Notes: a model not told the origin generated them from the letters alone. Numbered from the stretch's first letter, positions 9,734 through 19,744 are shown. The stretch: 64,000 nucleotides of DNA from Kofleriaceae bacterium (GCA_020633495.1 JACKDR010000003.1:186001-250000); one strand, 5' to 3'. Translations and numbers: made by a program.

Positions 9734-11226
9734 ATGACCACCAACGGCCTTTCCGACCTCTACGGCTCGTCGCTGGCGCTGCTGACCGACTTGTACCAGC
9801 TGACGATGGCCTACGGCTACTGGAAGGCCGGCGTCGCCGAGCGGGACGCGGTCTTCCACCTGACCTTCCGGCGGCCGCCGTTCGGCGGTGGCTACGCGAT
9901 CGCCGCCGGCATCGAGCCCGCGCTCGAGTACCTCGAGCACCTGCGCTTCGCCGACGACGACGTCGCCTACCTCGCGACGATCACCGGCGGCGACGGCCGC
10001 GCCCTGTTCGACGCCGGGTTCCTGGCCTACCTGCGCGAGCTGCGTTTCACCTGCCGGGTCGACGCGGTCGCCGAGGGCAGCGTCGTCTTCGCCCACGAGC
10101 CGCTGATCCGGGTCCAGGGCCCGGTGCTGCAGGCGCAGATCGTCGAGACCGCGCTGCTCAACCTGGTCAACTTCCAGACCCTGGTCGCGACCAAGGCGGC
10201 GCGGGTGTGCCAGGCCGCGCGCGGCATGGCCGTGCTCGAGTTCGGGCTGCGCCGCGCCCAGGGCCCCGACGGCTCGATCGCCGCGGCGCGCGCCGCCCAC
10301 ATCGGCGGCTGCGCCGCGACCTCGAACGTGCTCGCCGGCAAGCTGCTCGGCGTGCCGGTCAAGGGCACCCACGCCCACTCGTGGGTGATGTTCCACGACG
10401 ACGAGCTCGCGGCGTTTCGCGCCTACGCCCGGGCCATGCCCAACAACTGCGTCCTGCTGGTCGACACCTACGACACGCTCGACGGCGTCCGCCACGCCAT
10501 CGAGATCGGTCGCGAGCTGCGCGCCACCGGCCACGAGCTCGCCGGCGTCCGCCTCGACTCCGGCGACCTCGCCCACCTGTCGATCGAGGCCCGCCGCCTG
10601 CTCGACGACGCCGGCTTCCCCGACGCCAAGGTCGTGGCCTCGAACGATCTCGACGAGGGCCTGATCATCAGCCTGATCGATCAGGGCGCCCGCATCGACA
10701 CCTGGGGCGTCGGCACCAAGCTGGTCACCGCCTACGACCAGCCGGCGCTGGGCGGCGTCTACAAGCTGGGCGCGGTGCGCGGCGCCGACGGCGCCTGGGA
10801 CCACAAGCTCAAGCTGTCGGAGCAGCCGATCAAGATCTCCAACCCCGGCGTGCTCCAGGTCCGCCGCCTGCGCAAGGGCGACGAGCTGATCGCCGACGTC
10901 ATCCACGACGACGACACCCCGCCGGGGCCCGGCGACGTCACGCTGTGGGACCTCGAGGACCCGACCCGCGCGGTCACGATCGCCGCCGCCGAGTACGATC
11001 GCGCCGACGACCTGCTGGCGCGCCGCCTCGACGGCGGCGCCCGCACCGCGCCGCCGGTGACGCTGGCCGAGGCCCGGGCCCGCGCCGCCGCCGACCTCGC
11101 CGGGCTGTCGCCGCGGACCCGCCGCTTCCTCAACCCGCAGCCGCACCGGGTCGGCCTCGATCCCCACGTCCACGACATCAAGCGCCGGCTGATCGCCGAG
11201 GCCCGCGCCGGCCACGGAGGCCGGTC

Positions 11227-11230
<4 letters not shown>
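9734..11230 (+). CDS. pncB: Nicotinate phosphoribosyltransferase
   Basis: The 498-residue product converts nicotinate and PRPP to nicotinate mononucleotide, the entry step of NAD salvage from nicotinic acid. Family motifs include LLTDLYQLTMAYGYWK at the N terminus, FGLRRAQGPDGS, THAHSWVMFHDDE with the histidine that becomes phosphorylated in the family, RLDSGDL, and GVGTKLVTAYD. The ATG at 9734 is preferred over an upstream ATG at 9677 because the promoter and palindrome lie between them; a weak GGGA sits six bases before it. The stop overlaps the GTG of prs as GTGA. Its length fits the longer PncB2-like group. Confidence 0.93.
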
Positions 11231-12147
<917 letters not shown>

Positions 12148-12163
12148 AGCCCGGGAGCACGCG

Positions 12164-14167
12164 ATGAAGCTCGTCAAGGTCGGCGCCGCCGTCCTCAACC
12201 AGACGCCGTTCGACTGGGACGGCAACCAGGCCCACATCCTCGAGGCGATCCGGCTGGCGCGCGCCGACGACGTCACCGTGCTGTGCCTGCCCGAGATGGC
12301 GATCACCGGCTACGGCTGCGAGGACGCGTTCTTCTCGCCGGGGCTGCAGGAGCAGGCGTTCGCGGTGCTCGAGGCGATCGCGCCCGCGACCCGCGGCATG
12401 GTGGTCTCGGTCGGGCTGCCGCTGTACTTCGAGAAGGCGCTGTACAACGCCGGCGCGCTGCTGGTCGACGGCAAGATCGCCGGCTTCGTCGGCAAGCGCT
12501 TCCTCGCCGGCGACGGCATCCACTACGAGCCGCGCTGGTTCAAGGAGTGGCCGGCCGGCGAGCGCGACTTCTTCGAGCGCGGCGACCAGCGCTACCCGCT
12601 GGGCGACGTCCTGTTCGACGTCGACAACGTCCGCATCGGCTTCGAGATCTGCGAGGACGCCTGGGTCGCCAACCGGCCCGGCTCGGACCTGGCGCTGCGC
12701 GGCGTCGACATCATCCTCAACCCGTCGGCCAGCCACTTCGCGTTCGGCAAGTTCTCGGTCCGGCAGCGGTTCGTGATCGAGGGCTCGCGCGCGTTCGGGG
12801 TCGCCTACGTCTACGCCAACCTGCTCGGCAACGAGGCCGGGCGGGTCATCTACGACGGCGGCGCGCTGATCGCGTCGGGCGGCGAGCTGGCGGCGCGCGG
12901 CCGCCGCTTCGCGTTCACCGACGTCGAGGTGGTGTCGGCGGTGATCGACGTCGAGGCCAACCGCCGCGAGCAGGCCCGGCGCGGCAGCCACCGGCCTCGC
13001 CACGACGCCGAGGACGGCGTCATCGAGCTCGCCTTCATCTGGCCGGCGCGGCGCCCGGCGGCGCCGCCGGTGCTGGCCCGCGGCTGGGAGGACGGCGACC
13101 ACGTCAAGGAGGAGGAGTTCGCACGGTCGGTGGCGCTCGGCCTGTGGGACTACATGCGCAAGAGCCGGTCGCACGGCTTCGTCGTGTCGCTGTCGGGCGG
13201 CGCCGACTCGGCGGCGTGCGCGGTGCTGATCGCGATGGCGGTCGAGCTGGCGATCGTCGAGCACGGCCTCGACGGCGCGCTGGCGCGCATCGGCTACGTC
13301 ACCCGGCTGACCGGCGCCGCCGACGCCCGCGAGGTGATCCGGCGCCTCTTGACGTGCGCCTACCAGGCCACCGCGAACTCGGGGCCGGTGACCCGCACCG
13401 CCGCCGAGAAGGTCGCCGAGGGCGTCGGCGCCACGTTCCACGCGCTCGACGTCGGCGCGCTGGTCGACGGCTACGTCGGCGTCGTCGAGGGCGCGCTGGG
13501 CCGCAAGCTGACCTGGGACCACGACGACGTCGCGCTGCAGAACATCCAGGCCCGGGTCCGGTCGCCCAGCGTGTGGATGTTCGCCAACCTGCACAACGCG
13601 CTGCTGGTCTCGACCTCGAACCGCAGCGAGGCGGCGGTCGGCTACGCCACGATGGACGGCGACACCTCGGGCGGCCTGGCGCCGATCGCCGGCATCGACA
13701 AGACCTTCCTGCGCCACTGGCTGCGCTGGGTCGAGGTCGTCGGCCCCACCGACCTGCACGCGGTCGCGGCGCTGTCGTACATCAACGCCCAGGCGCCGAC
13801 CGCCGAGCTGCGGCCGCCGTCGGCGGAGCAGACCGACGAGAAGGACCTGATGCCGTACGACGTCCTCGAGGCCATCGAGGACGAGGCGATCCGCGACAAG
13901 CGGGTCCCGCTCGAGGTCCTGCAGGAGGTCCAGCCCCGGTTCCCGCAGTACACGGTCGCGCAGCTCGGGCTGTGGGTCGAGCGGTTCTTCCGGCTGTGGT
14001 GCCGCAACCAGTGGAAGCGCGAGCGCTTCGCGCCGTCGTTCCACGTCGACGACAAGAACCTCGATCCGCGGTCGTGGTGCCGGTTCCCGATCCTGTCGGG
14101 CGGCTACGATCGCGAGCTCGCCGAGCTGCGCGCCTACGTGGCGTCGGCGGCGGAGGGGCAGGGGTGA
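12164..14167 (+). CDS. nadE: Glutamine-dependent NAD+ synthetase
   Basis: The 667-residue, two-domain enzyme amidates nicotinate adenine dinucleotide to NAD+, taking ammonia from glutamine. The N-terminal nitrilase-type glutaminase domain (about 1-290) has the expected triad: E44 in LPEM, K111 in GFVGKRFL and C163 in FEICEDAW. The synthetase domain has the PP-loop SGGADS at 344-349 and the later STSNRSE and GDTSGGLAPI segments. GGGAG lies shortly before the ATG. The stop overlaps the nrtR start as GTGA. The length matches the long glutamine-using class. Confidence 0.95.
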   Translation: MKLVKVGAAVLNQTPFDWDGNQAHILEAIRLARADDVTVLCLPEMAITGYGCEDAFFSPGLQEQAFAVLEAIAPATRGMVVSVGLPLYFEKALYNAGALLVDGKIAGFVGKRFLAGDGIHYEPRWFKEWPAGERDFFERGDQRYPLGDVLFDVDNVRIGFEICEDAWVANRPGSDLALRGVDIILNPSASHFAFGKFSVRQRFVIEGSRAFGVAYVYANLLGNEAGRVIYDGGALIASGGELAARGRRFAFTDVEVVSAVIDVEANRREQARRGSHRPRHDAEDGVIELAFIWPARRPAAPPVLARGWEDGDHVKEEEFARSVALGLWDYMRKSRSHGFVVSLSGGADSAACAVLIAMAVELAIVEHGLDGALARIGYVTRLTGAADAREVIRRLLTCAYQATANSGPVTRTAAEKVAEGVGATFHALDVGALVDGYVGVVEGALGRKLTWDHDDVALQNIQARVRSPSVWMFANLHNALLVSTSNRSEAAVGYATMDGDTSGGLAPIAGIDKTFLRHWLRWVEVVGPTDLHAVAALSYINAQAPTAELRPPSAEQTDEKDLMPYDVLEAIEDEAIRDKRVPLEVLQEVQPRFPQYTVAQLGLWVERFFRLWCRNQWKRERFAPSFHVDDKNLDPRSWCRFPILSGGYDRELAELRAYVASAAEGQG

Positions 14168-14880
14168 CGTCGCCGGGCGAGCCCGGCCCGGGCACGTTCA
14201 CCTACGCCTACCCGCGGCCGGCGCTGACCGTCGACTGCGTGGTCTTCGGCCTCGACGTCGACGATCTCAAGGTCCTGCTGATCCAGCGCCGGCTCGAGCC
14301 CCACCAGCACATGTGGGCGCTGCCGGGCGGCTTCGTCCGCCTCGACGAGACCCTGCCCGACGCCGCCCGCCGCGAGCTCGCCGAGGAGAGCGGCATCACC
14401 GACGTCTACCTCGAGCAGCTCTACACCTTCGGCGCGCTCGATCGCGATCCACGCGAGCGCGTCGTCACGGTCGCGTACTACGCGCTGGCCAAGCTCAGCG
14501 ATCACCGCATCCGCGCCGCCACCGACGCCGAGCGGGTCGCGTGGTTCGCCCTCGACGGCCTGCCCCGGCTGGCCTTCGATCACGCCAAGATCGTCGAGCG
14601 CGCGATCGAGCGGCTGCGCGGCAAGGTCCGCTACGCGCCGGTCGGCTTCGAGCTCTTGCCGCCGCGGTTCACGCTGACCCAGCTGCAGCGCCTCTACGAG
14701 ATCATCCTGATGCAGCCGCTCGACAAGCGGAACTTCCGCAAGAAGCTCTTGTCGATGGACCTCTTGATCGAGACCGACGAGGTCGAGCAGGGCGTGCGCC
14801 ACCGCGCCGCCCGCCTGTACCGGTTCGACAAGAAGAAGTACGAGAAGCTGACCCGGCAGGGCTTCAGCTTCGCGATCTGA
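14164..14880 (+). CDS. nrtR: NrtR-type Nudix repressor of NAD metabolism
   Basis: The 238-residue protein combines an N-terminal Nudix domain with a C-terminal winged helix-turn-helix, the architecture of NrtR. The Nudix box runs from G56 to I78 and matches GX5EX7REUXEEXGU completely, so hydrolase activity may be kept, whereas some NrtR proteins are known to have lost it. The C-terminal part contains TLTQLQRLYEIIL and NFRKKLLSMDLL, which fit the NrtR DNA-binding helix region. In the family ADP-ribose releases the repressor from DNA. It lies inside the NAD operon it probably controls through the palindrome at 9699-9719. The GTG start overlaps the nadE stop. Confidence 0.9.
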   Translation: MTSPGEPGPGTFTYAYPRPALTVDCVVFGLDVDDLKVLLIQRRLEPHQHMWALPGGFVRLDETLPDAARRELAEESGITDVYLEQLYTFGALDRDPRERVVTVAYYALAKLSDHRIRAATDAERVAWFALDGLPRLAFDHAKIVERAIERLRGKVRYAPVGFELLPPRFTLTQLQRLYEIILMQPLDKRNFRKKLLSMDLLIETDEVEQGVRHRAARLYRFDKKKYEKLTRQGFSFAI

Positions 14881-14932
14881 TAGCCGGGTGGCGGCCTTGC
14901 GCGGGCTGGGCCCCGGGGGGACGATCCCGGGG

Positions 14933-15556
14933 ATGGCCAAGCGCGCGCTGATCCTCGTCGACCTCCAGAACGACTTCTGTCCCGGCGGGGCCCTCGAGGT
15001 CGCGCACGGCGACGAGGTCGTCGAGGTCGCCAACCGGGTCCAGAAGCGCTTCGAGCTGGTGGTCGCGACCCAGGACTGGCACCCCGCCGATCACGGCAGC
15101 TTCGCCGCCAACCATCCGGGCGCCGAGCCGTACCAGGTCATCGATCTGCACGGCCTGCCCCAGGTGCTGTGGCCGGTGCACTGCGTCCAGGACAGCGACG
15201 GCGCCCGCTTCCACGCCGACCTCGACACCGCGCGGATCGCCAAGGTCTTCCCCAAGGGCACCGACCCGACCGTCGACAGCTACAGCGGCTTCCACGACAA
15301 CGGCCGCCGCAAGTCGACCGGCCTCGGCGAGTGGCTGCGCGCCCAGGGCGTCGACACCGTCTACGTCCTCGGCCTGGCCACCGACTACTGCGTCAAGTTC
15401 ACCGCGCTCGACGCCGTCACCGACGGCTTCGCGACCTACCTGCTCGAGGACGGCTGCCGCGGCGTCGAGCTGCACGCCGGCGACAGCGAGGCGGCGATCG
15501 ACGAGATGCGCGGCGCCGGCGTGACGATCCTCGACAGCGGCTCGATCGGGTCGTGA
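14933..15556 (+). CDS. pncA: Nicotinamidase
   Basis: The 207-residue isochorismatase-fold enzyme deamidates nicotinamide to nicotinate, which feeds PncB. The catalytic triad is visible as D10 (LVDLQNDF), K108 (VFPKGTDP) and C153 (ATDYCVKF), with metal ligands D48, H50 and probably H83 in the WHP and HCVQ segments. An upstream in-frame GTG at 14888 would add 15 low-complexity residues; the ATG at 14933 matches the family N terminus. It lies 52 bases after nrtR and its stop overlaps the next gene as GTGA. Confidence 0.93.
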   Translation: MAKRALILVDLQNDFCPGGALEVAHGDEVVEVANRVQKRFELVVATQDWHPADHGSFAANHPGAEPYQVIDLHGLPQVLWPVHCVQDSDGARFHADLDTARIAKVFPKGTDPTVDSYSGFHDNGRRKSTGLGEWLRAQGVDTVYVLGLATDYCVKFTALDAVTDGFATYLLEDGCRGVELHAGDSEAAIDEMRGAGVTILDSGSIGS

Positions 15557-16437
15557 CCGGGCCGCGGATCGCGCCGGCCGCCGCCGGCGACCTGGCGGCG
15601 ATCGAGGCCTACACCGCGGCGCGCTCCGACACCTGCATGATCGTGCGGTCGAACCTGCGCCGGGTCGGGCTGGCGTGGACCGGCGCGCGCTACCAGGCGC
15701 AGTACGTCGTGGCGTGGCGCGACGATCGCGTCGTCGGCGTCGTCGGCCACAACCGCAACGGCGTGCTGCTGATCCAGGCCGACGAGGCGGTCGCCGAGCT
15801 GGCGGTCGCGGCGACGACGCTGAGCGGCCGGCCGGTCGGCGGCTTCCTGGGGCCGGCGGCGCAGGCCGCGGCGGCGCGGCGCGCGCTCGGGCTCGCCGAC
15901 GCGCCGTGCGCGGTCGACGGCGACGAGGTCCTGATGACGCTGCCGCTGAACGCGCTGCGGGTCCCGGCGCCGCTGGCCGCCGGCGAGGTCCACGCGCGCC
16001 TGGCCCGGCCCGCCGATCGCGACGCGCTGATCGCGTGGCGCATCGCCTACGACGTCGAGGCCCTCGGCGACGCCCCCGGACCCGAGACCGAGCGCCACGC
16101 GACGCTCACGATCGACGCCTGCCTGGCCGACGACACGCTGTGGGTCCTCGAGCGCGACGGCGAGCTGGTCGCGATGACCGCGTTCAACGCGGTCATGCCC
16201 GACTGCGTCCAGGTCGGCGGCGTCTTCACGCCGCCGGCGCTGCGCGGCCGCGGCTACGCCCGCGCCGCGGTCGCCGGCTCGCTGTGCGACGCCCGCGCCG
16301 CGGGCGCGACCCGGGCGGTGCTGTTCGCCCAGGCGGTCGACGCGTGCGCGGCCTACGCCGCGATCGGGTTCACCGTCGAGGGCCGCTTCGCGATGATCCT
16401 GCTGGCGACGCCGACGCCGCCGCGGCCGGCGGCGTGA
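15553..16437 (+). CDS. GNAT-family N-acetyltransferase
   Basis: The 294-residue protein ends in a GNAT domain with the acetyl-CoA-binding pattern GGVFTPPALRGRGYARA (about residues 220-238) and a following helix with CAAYAAIGF, typical of the motif B region. The N-terminal half looks like a degenerate second acetyltransferase-like domain. The substrate is unknown. Its start overlaps the pncA stop as GTGA, so it is the last gene of the NAD-salvage operon. It may modify a metabolite or protein linked to NAD, but nothing in the sequence proves that. Confidence 0.78.
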   Translation: MTGPRIAPAAAGDLAAIEAYTAARSDTCMIVRSNLRRVGLAWTGARYQAQYVVAWRDDRVVGVVGHNRNGVLLIQADEAVAELAVAATTLSGRPVGGFLGPAAQAAAARRALGLADAPCAVDGDEVLMTLPLNALRVPAPLAAGEVHARLARPADRDALIAWRIAYDVEALGDAPGPETERHATLTIDACLADDTLWVLERDGELVAMTAFNAVMPDCVQVGGVFTPPALRGRGYARAAVAGSLCDARAAGATRAVLFAQAVDACAAYAAIGFTVEGRFAMILLATPTPPRPAA

Positions 16438-16454
16438 CGGTCGCGGCGTGACGG

Positions 16455-16937
16455 TCAGGTCGTCGCGACGTCGACCAGCGTCGGCTGCAGCACCCGCAGC
16501 AGGTCGGCGGGCGCCAGCTCGACCAGGAAGCCGCGGGCGCCGCCGTTGATGTAGAGGCGGGGCAGGGCGGCGATCGTGCGCTCGGCGAAGACGGGCATGG
16601 CGCGGCGCAGGCCGAACGGCGACGTGCCGCCGACCTGGTAGCCGGAGTGCTTGTCGGCGATCTCGGGGCTGCACGGCGCGACGCTCTTGTGGCCGAGCTG
16701 GCGGGCCAGGTTCTTGGCCGAGACCTCGCGGTCGCCGTGCATGAGGATGCACAGGGGCTGGCGGCGGTCGTCCTCGAAGATCAGCGTCTTGATGACGAGG
16801 TGCTCGTCGACCCCGAGGGCCTGCGACGAGGCCCGGGTGCCGCCGCGCGGCTCCCAGTCGTACAGGTGCGGGGTGAACTCGACCCGATGCTGCCGCAGGG
16901 CGCGGATCGCCATGGTGACCGGGGGCTTGGCTGCCAC
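16455..16937 (-). CDS. ybaK: Cys-tRNA(Pro) deacylase, YbaK type
   Basis: This 160-residue protein has the YbaK/EbsC fold and removes wrongly attached cysteine from prolyl-tRNA. Family features are VIKTLIF near residue 50 with the conserved lysine, the KNLARQLGHKSV helix, the GYQVGGTSPFG segment that forms the aminoacyl pocket, and RLYINGGARGFLVEL near the end. The GTG at 16937 is favoured by the TAGCTT hexamer six bases upstream; an ATG at residue 9 is an alternative. It is convergent with the GNAT gene and divergent from the metal exporter. Confidence 0.88.
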   Translation of the reverse strand: MAAKPPVTMAIRALRQHRVEFTPHLYDWEPRGGTRASSQALGVDEHLVIKTLIFEDDRRQPLCILMHGDREVSAKNLARQLGHKSVAPCSPEIADKHSGYQVGGTSPFGLRRAMPVFAERTIAALPRLYINGGARGFLVELAPADLLRVLQPTLVDVATT

Positions 16938-16943
16938 GGTCGC

Positions 16944-16949
16944 AAGCTA
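16944..16949 (-). promoter_or_regulatory. -10-like element TAGCTT before ybaK
   Basis: On the minus strand TAGCTT ends six bases before the GTG of ybaK and no ribosome site intervenes, which suggests a leaderless transcript. The plus-strand -10 of dmeF begins only 23 bases away, so the two divergent promoters nearly touch. Confidence 0.42.
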
Positions 16950-16972
16950 GCACCACCGGCGCGATCGCACGC

Positions 16973-16978
16973 TATGCT
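16973..16978 (+). promoter_or_regulatory. -10-like element TATGCT before dmeF
   Basis: TATGCT ends eight bases before the ATG at 16987. No Shine-Dalgarno sequence is present, so transcription probably starts at or very near the start codon. Confidence 0.45.
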
Positions 16979-16986
16979 TGGCGCCG

Positions 16987-18054
16987 ATGGTCGCCCACGC
17001 CCCCAGCGAGCACGCGCACCACCACGACTTCACGGTCGGGGTGAAGCAGGGCGAGCGGCGGACCCGCTGGGTCGTGCTGCTGACCGCGATCATGATGGTG
17101 GCGGAGATCGTCGTCGGCGCGACCACCGGGTCGATGGCGCTGATGGCCGACGGCTGGCACATGGCGACCCACGCCGGCGCGCTCGGCCTGGCGCTGTTCG
17201 CGTACTGGTACGCGCGGACCCGGGCGCACAGCGAGCTGTACACGTTCGGCACCGGCAAGGTCTACGCGCTGGCCGGGTTCGCCAGCGGCCTGGTCCTCGG
17301 CGTGGTCGCGCTGTGGATGATGGGCGAGTCGATCGCGCGCCTGGTCGAGCACCCGGCGGTGGCGTTCGGCGAGGCGCTGCCGGTGGCGGTGCTGGGCCTG
17401 GCGGTGAACGTCGTGACGTTGCTGCTGCTGGGCGTGGACGGGCACGGCCACGAGCACGGGCACGGGCACGGGCACGATGATCACGACCACGATCACGGGG
17501 AGGAGGACGGGCACGGGCACGGGCACGGGCACGGGCACGGGCACGGGGAGGACGGGCACGGGCACGATGACCACGACCACGGGGAGGACGGGCACGGCGA
17601 CGGCAAGGACCACAACCTGCGCGCCGCCTACCTCCACGTCGTCGCCGACGCGCTGACCAGCGTCCTGGCGATCGCGGCGCTGATCGCCGGCCGGCAGTGG
17701 GGCTGGTGGTTCCTCGATCCGGTCATGGGCATCGTCGGCGGCGTGCTGATCTCGCGCTGGTCGGTCGGGCTGTGCCGCGACGCCAGCCGGCAGCTGCTCG
17801 ACGCGGTGCCGTCGCAGGCGCTGGCCCGGCGCATCGCCGGTCGCCTCGAGCACGTCGACGACGTCCGGGTCGCCGACCTGCACCTGTGGGAGATCGGCCC
17901 CGGGCGCCAGGGCTGCATCGTGTCGCTGGTGACCTCGGCGCCGCGCGACACCGACTACTACCGCGGCGTGATCCTCGGCGAGATCCAGCTGGCGCACCTC
18001 ACGGTCGAGGTCCACCGTTGCCAGGACTGCAGCCCGGCGCAGGCCTCGGCCTGA
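16987..18054 (+). CDS. dmeF: Cation diffusion facilitator, DmeF-like Co/Ni exporter
   Basis: The 355-residue transporter has six predicted membrane segments split by a very long His-rich loop (about residues 152-210, with about 21 histidines in HG, HD and DH repeats). The second membrane segment carries DGWHMATH (H58, H62) where zinc exporters usually have HxxxD, and the fifth carries H217 and D221. The C-terminal end TVEVHRC also resembles DmeF, the Co(II)/Ni(II) efflux branch of the CDF family. It should export divalent metal in exchange for protons at the inner membrane. It has its own leaderless-type promoter. The metal assignment rests on motif similarity only. Confidence 0.85.
   Translation: MVAHAPSEHAHHHDFTVGVKQGERRTRWVVLLTAIMMVAEIVVGATTGSMALMADGWHMATHAGALGLALFAYWYARTRAHSELYTFGTGKVYALAGFASGLVLGVVALWMMGESIARLVEHPAVAFGEALPVAVLGLAVNVVTLLLLGVDGHGHEHGHGHGHDDHDHDHGEEDGHGHGHGHGHGHGEDGHGHDDHDHGEDGHGDGKDHNLRAAYLHVVADALTSVLAIAALIAGRQWGWWFLDPVMGIVGGVLISRWSVGLCRDASRQLLDAVPSQALARRIAGRLEHVDDVRVADLHLWEIGPGRQGCIVSLVTSAPRDTDYYRGVILGEIQLAHLTVEVHRCQDCSPAQASA
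17440..17605 (+). repeat. In-gene repeat coding the His-rich metal loop
   Basis: Short GGGCAC-type hexamer repeats and two related longer blocks (17467-17510 and 17560-17592, both of the GATGAnCACGACCAC type) encode the His/Asp/Gly loop of the metal exporter. All repeat units stay in frame, so changes in copy number would lengthen or shorten the loop without breaking the gene. Confidence 0.8.
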
Positions 18055-18095
18055 GCTGCGGCGCCGGCGGTGCCGTCGGGCCCGGGCACTGCCCA

Positions 18096-18115
18096 CGGCG
18101 GTGCGCACACCGCCG
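18096..18115. terminator. Hairpin after dmeF
   Basis: CGGCGGTG and CACCGCCG form a perfect 8-bp stem with the loop CGCA, 41 bases after the dmeF stop and 95 bases before the lysozyme start. There is no T-tract, so it is only a possible terminator or mRNA-end stabiliser. Confidence 0.35.
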
Positions 18116-18210
18116 GTCGCACCGAGGTTCGCGGGCGCCACGAAGCCATGTGAATCCGGTGGTTTGAAAATGGTCAGACCAGGCACGGCGGTTGCTGTGG
18201 TGGAGCCGCG

Positions 18211-19620
18211 ATGCGCCTCGCTGCCGGTCTGTTCCTGGTCCCCGTCGGGCTCGCGCTCGCCGCCTGCGCCGACGATCCCGCGCCGTCGCCGCCCGAGGTC
18301 GCGACCGTCGACCAGGCCGCCACCGTGTGCGCCGCCGGGGCCACCGTCGCCGGCATCGACGTCTCGTACTACCAGGGCACGATCGACTGGACCGCGGTCG
18401 CCGGTGACGGCATCGACTTCGCCTTCATCCGGGTCTCGGACGGCCTGACCTACTTCGACTCCAAGTTCGACGCCAACTGGGCCGGTGCCCGCGCCGCCGG
18501 CGTCATGCGCGGCGTCTACCAGTTCTTCCGCCCCGGCCAGGATCCCATCGCCCAGGCCGACCTGTTGCTCGAGCACATGGGCACGCTCGGCCCCGACGAT
18601 CTGCCGCCGGTGATCGACGTCGAGGCCACCGACGGCCTCGCCGCCGCGGACGTCGTCGCCGGCGTCGCCGCCTGGGTCGCGCACGTCGAGGCCGCGATCG
18701 GCCGGCCGCCCATCATCTACAGCGGCAAGTACTTCTGGAACGACAACGTCCGCACCGACGCGCTCGCCGGCTACCCGCTGTGGGTCGCGCAGTACGGGCC
18801 GACGTGCCCCGATCTGCCGACGGTGTGGAGCGACTGGGCGCTGTGGCAGACCGGCTCCACCGGGCGGGTCGCCGGCATCTCGGGCAACGTCGACACCGAT
18901 CTGTTCAACGGCGATCTCGCCGCGCTGCAGGCGTTCGCCGGCGTGTCGGTCGCGTGCGGCGACGCGGTGTGCAGCGCCGGCGAGACCCCCGACAGCTGCC
19001 CCGCCGACTGCCCGCCGTGCGGCGTGGTCGACGGGCTCGGCGGCGTCATCGACGACGGCGACGCCTGCTTCACCGGCGGCGGCAACCCCGACTACCTGCG
19101 CACCGAGACCGACGCCGGCTACGGCGGCTCGCTGGTGTGGACCCACGCCACCGCCGACACCGCCGAGGCCAACTACGCCCACTGGACCCTGCACCTGGCC
19201 GAGGCCGGCCACTACCGCATCGAGGTCTACACCGCCGCCGCCTACGCGCAGTCGCGCCAGGCCCGCTACACCGTCCGCCACGCCGGCGCCCAGGACGAGC
19301 AGGTACTCGATCAGGGCGCGGTCGACGGCTGGCAGAGCCTCGGCGACTTCGACCTCGCCGCCGGCGGCGATCAGTGGATCCACCTCGGCGACGACACCGG
19401 CGAGGCGCTCGCCGACAACGTCCAGCTGGTGTTCGACGCGGTCCGGCTGACCCGCCTGGATCCGCCGCCGCCCGACGACGGCGGCGGCGATGACGATCCC
19501 GACGCCGCCGCCGACCTGGGGAGCGGCTGTGCCGCCGCCGGCGGTGGCGGCGGCGCCGGCAGCCTCGGCGCCGCGGGCCTGGCGCTGCTCGGCGTGCTGC
19601 GGCGGCGCCGTCGGCGCTGA
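18211..19620 (+). CDS. Secreted GH25 lysozyme with golvesin-like domain and MYXO-CTERM-like tail
   Basis: The 469-residue protein starts with a lipoprotein-type signal (LALAAC, Cys19). A GH25 muramidase domain follows (about 45-250) with GIDVSYYQG (D50) and the catalytic DVEAT pair D136/E138; the family cleaves peptidoglycan between MurNAc and GlcNAc. A short Cys-rich linker leads to a beta-sandwich like the golvesin/xanthan-lyase C-terminal domain (about 290-415). After an acidic Pro/Asp linker, the C terminus has Cys, Gly-rich residues, a hydrophobic stretch and six arginines, as in MYXO-CTERM sorting signals. GGAG precedes the ATG. Cell-surface anchoring and a role in wall remodelling or predation are inferred. 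Confidence 0.88.
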   Translation: MRLAAGLFLVPVGLALAACADDPAPSPPEVATVDQAATVCAAGATVAGIDVSYYQGTIDWTAVAGDGIDFAFIRVSDGLTYFDSKFDANWAGARAAGVMRGVYQFFRPGQDPIAQADLLLEHMGTLGPDDLPPVIDVEATDGLAAADVVAGVAAWVAHVEAAIGRPPIIYSGKYFWNDNVRTDALAGYPLWVAQYGPTCPDLPTVWSDWALWQTGSTGRVAGISGNVDTDLFNGDLAALQAFAGVSVACGDAVCSAGETPDSCPADCPPCGVVDGLGGVIDDGDACFTGGGNPDYLRTETDAGYGGSLVWTHATADTAEANYAHWTLHLAEAGHYRIEVYTAAAYAQSRQARYTVRHAGAQDEQVLDQGAVDGWQSLGDFDLAAGGDQWIHLGDDTGEALADNVQLVFDAVRLTRLDPPPPDDGGGDDDPDAAADLGSGCAAAGGGGGAGSLGAAGLALLGVLRRRRRR

Positions 19621-19684
19621 GCTCGTCGTTCGTGGACCGCCCCGCGACGCCCCCCGGGCTACCCCGGCGCGCCCCCTCGACACC

Positions 19685-19713
19685 TTGCGTCACGGCGAAG
19701 GCTCGCTAAGTAT
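19685..19713 (+). promoter_or_regulatory. Promoter of the DUF481 gene
   Basis: TTGCGT at 19685-19690 and TAAGTA at 19707-19712 are 16 bases apart, which fits a housekeeping promoter. A GGAG ribosome site follows at 19733-19736 with eight bases to the ATG, so this gene has a normal leader, unlike several neighbours. Confidence 0.5.
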
Positions 19714-19744
19714 CGGACTGGACAATCGACTAGGAGTCCCGCCG

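Noticed and set aside
17440..17605. Mobile or regulatory tandem repeat in the metal exporter gene
   Set aside because: All units stay in frame and code the expected His-rich loop, so coding function explains the repeat.
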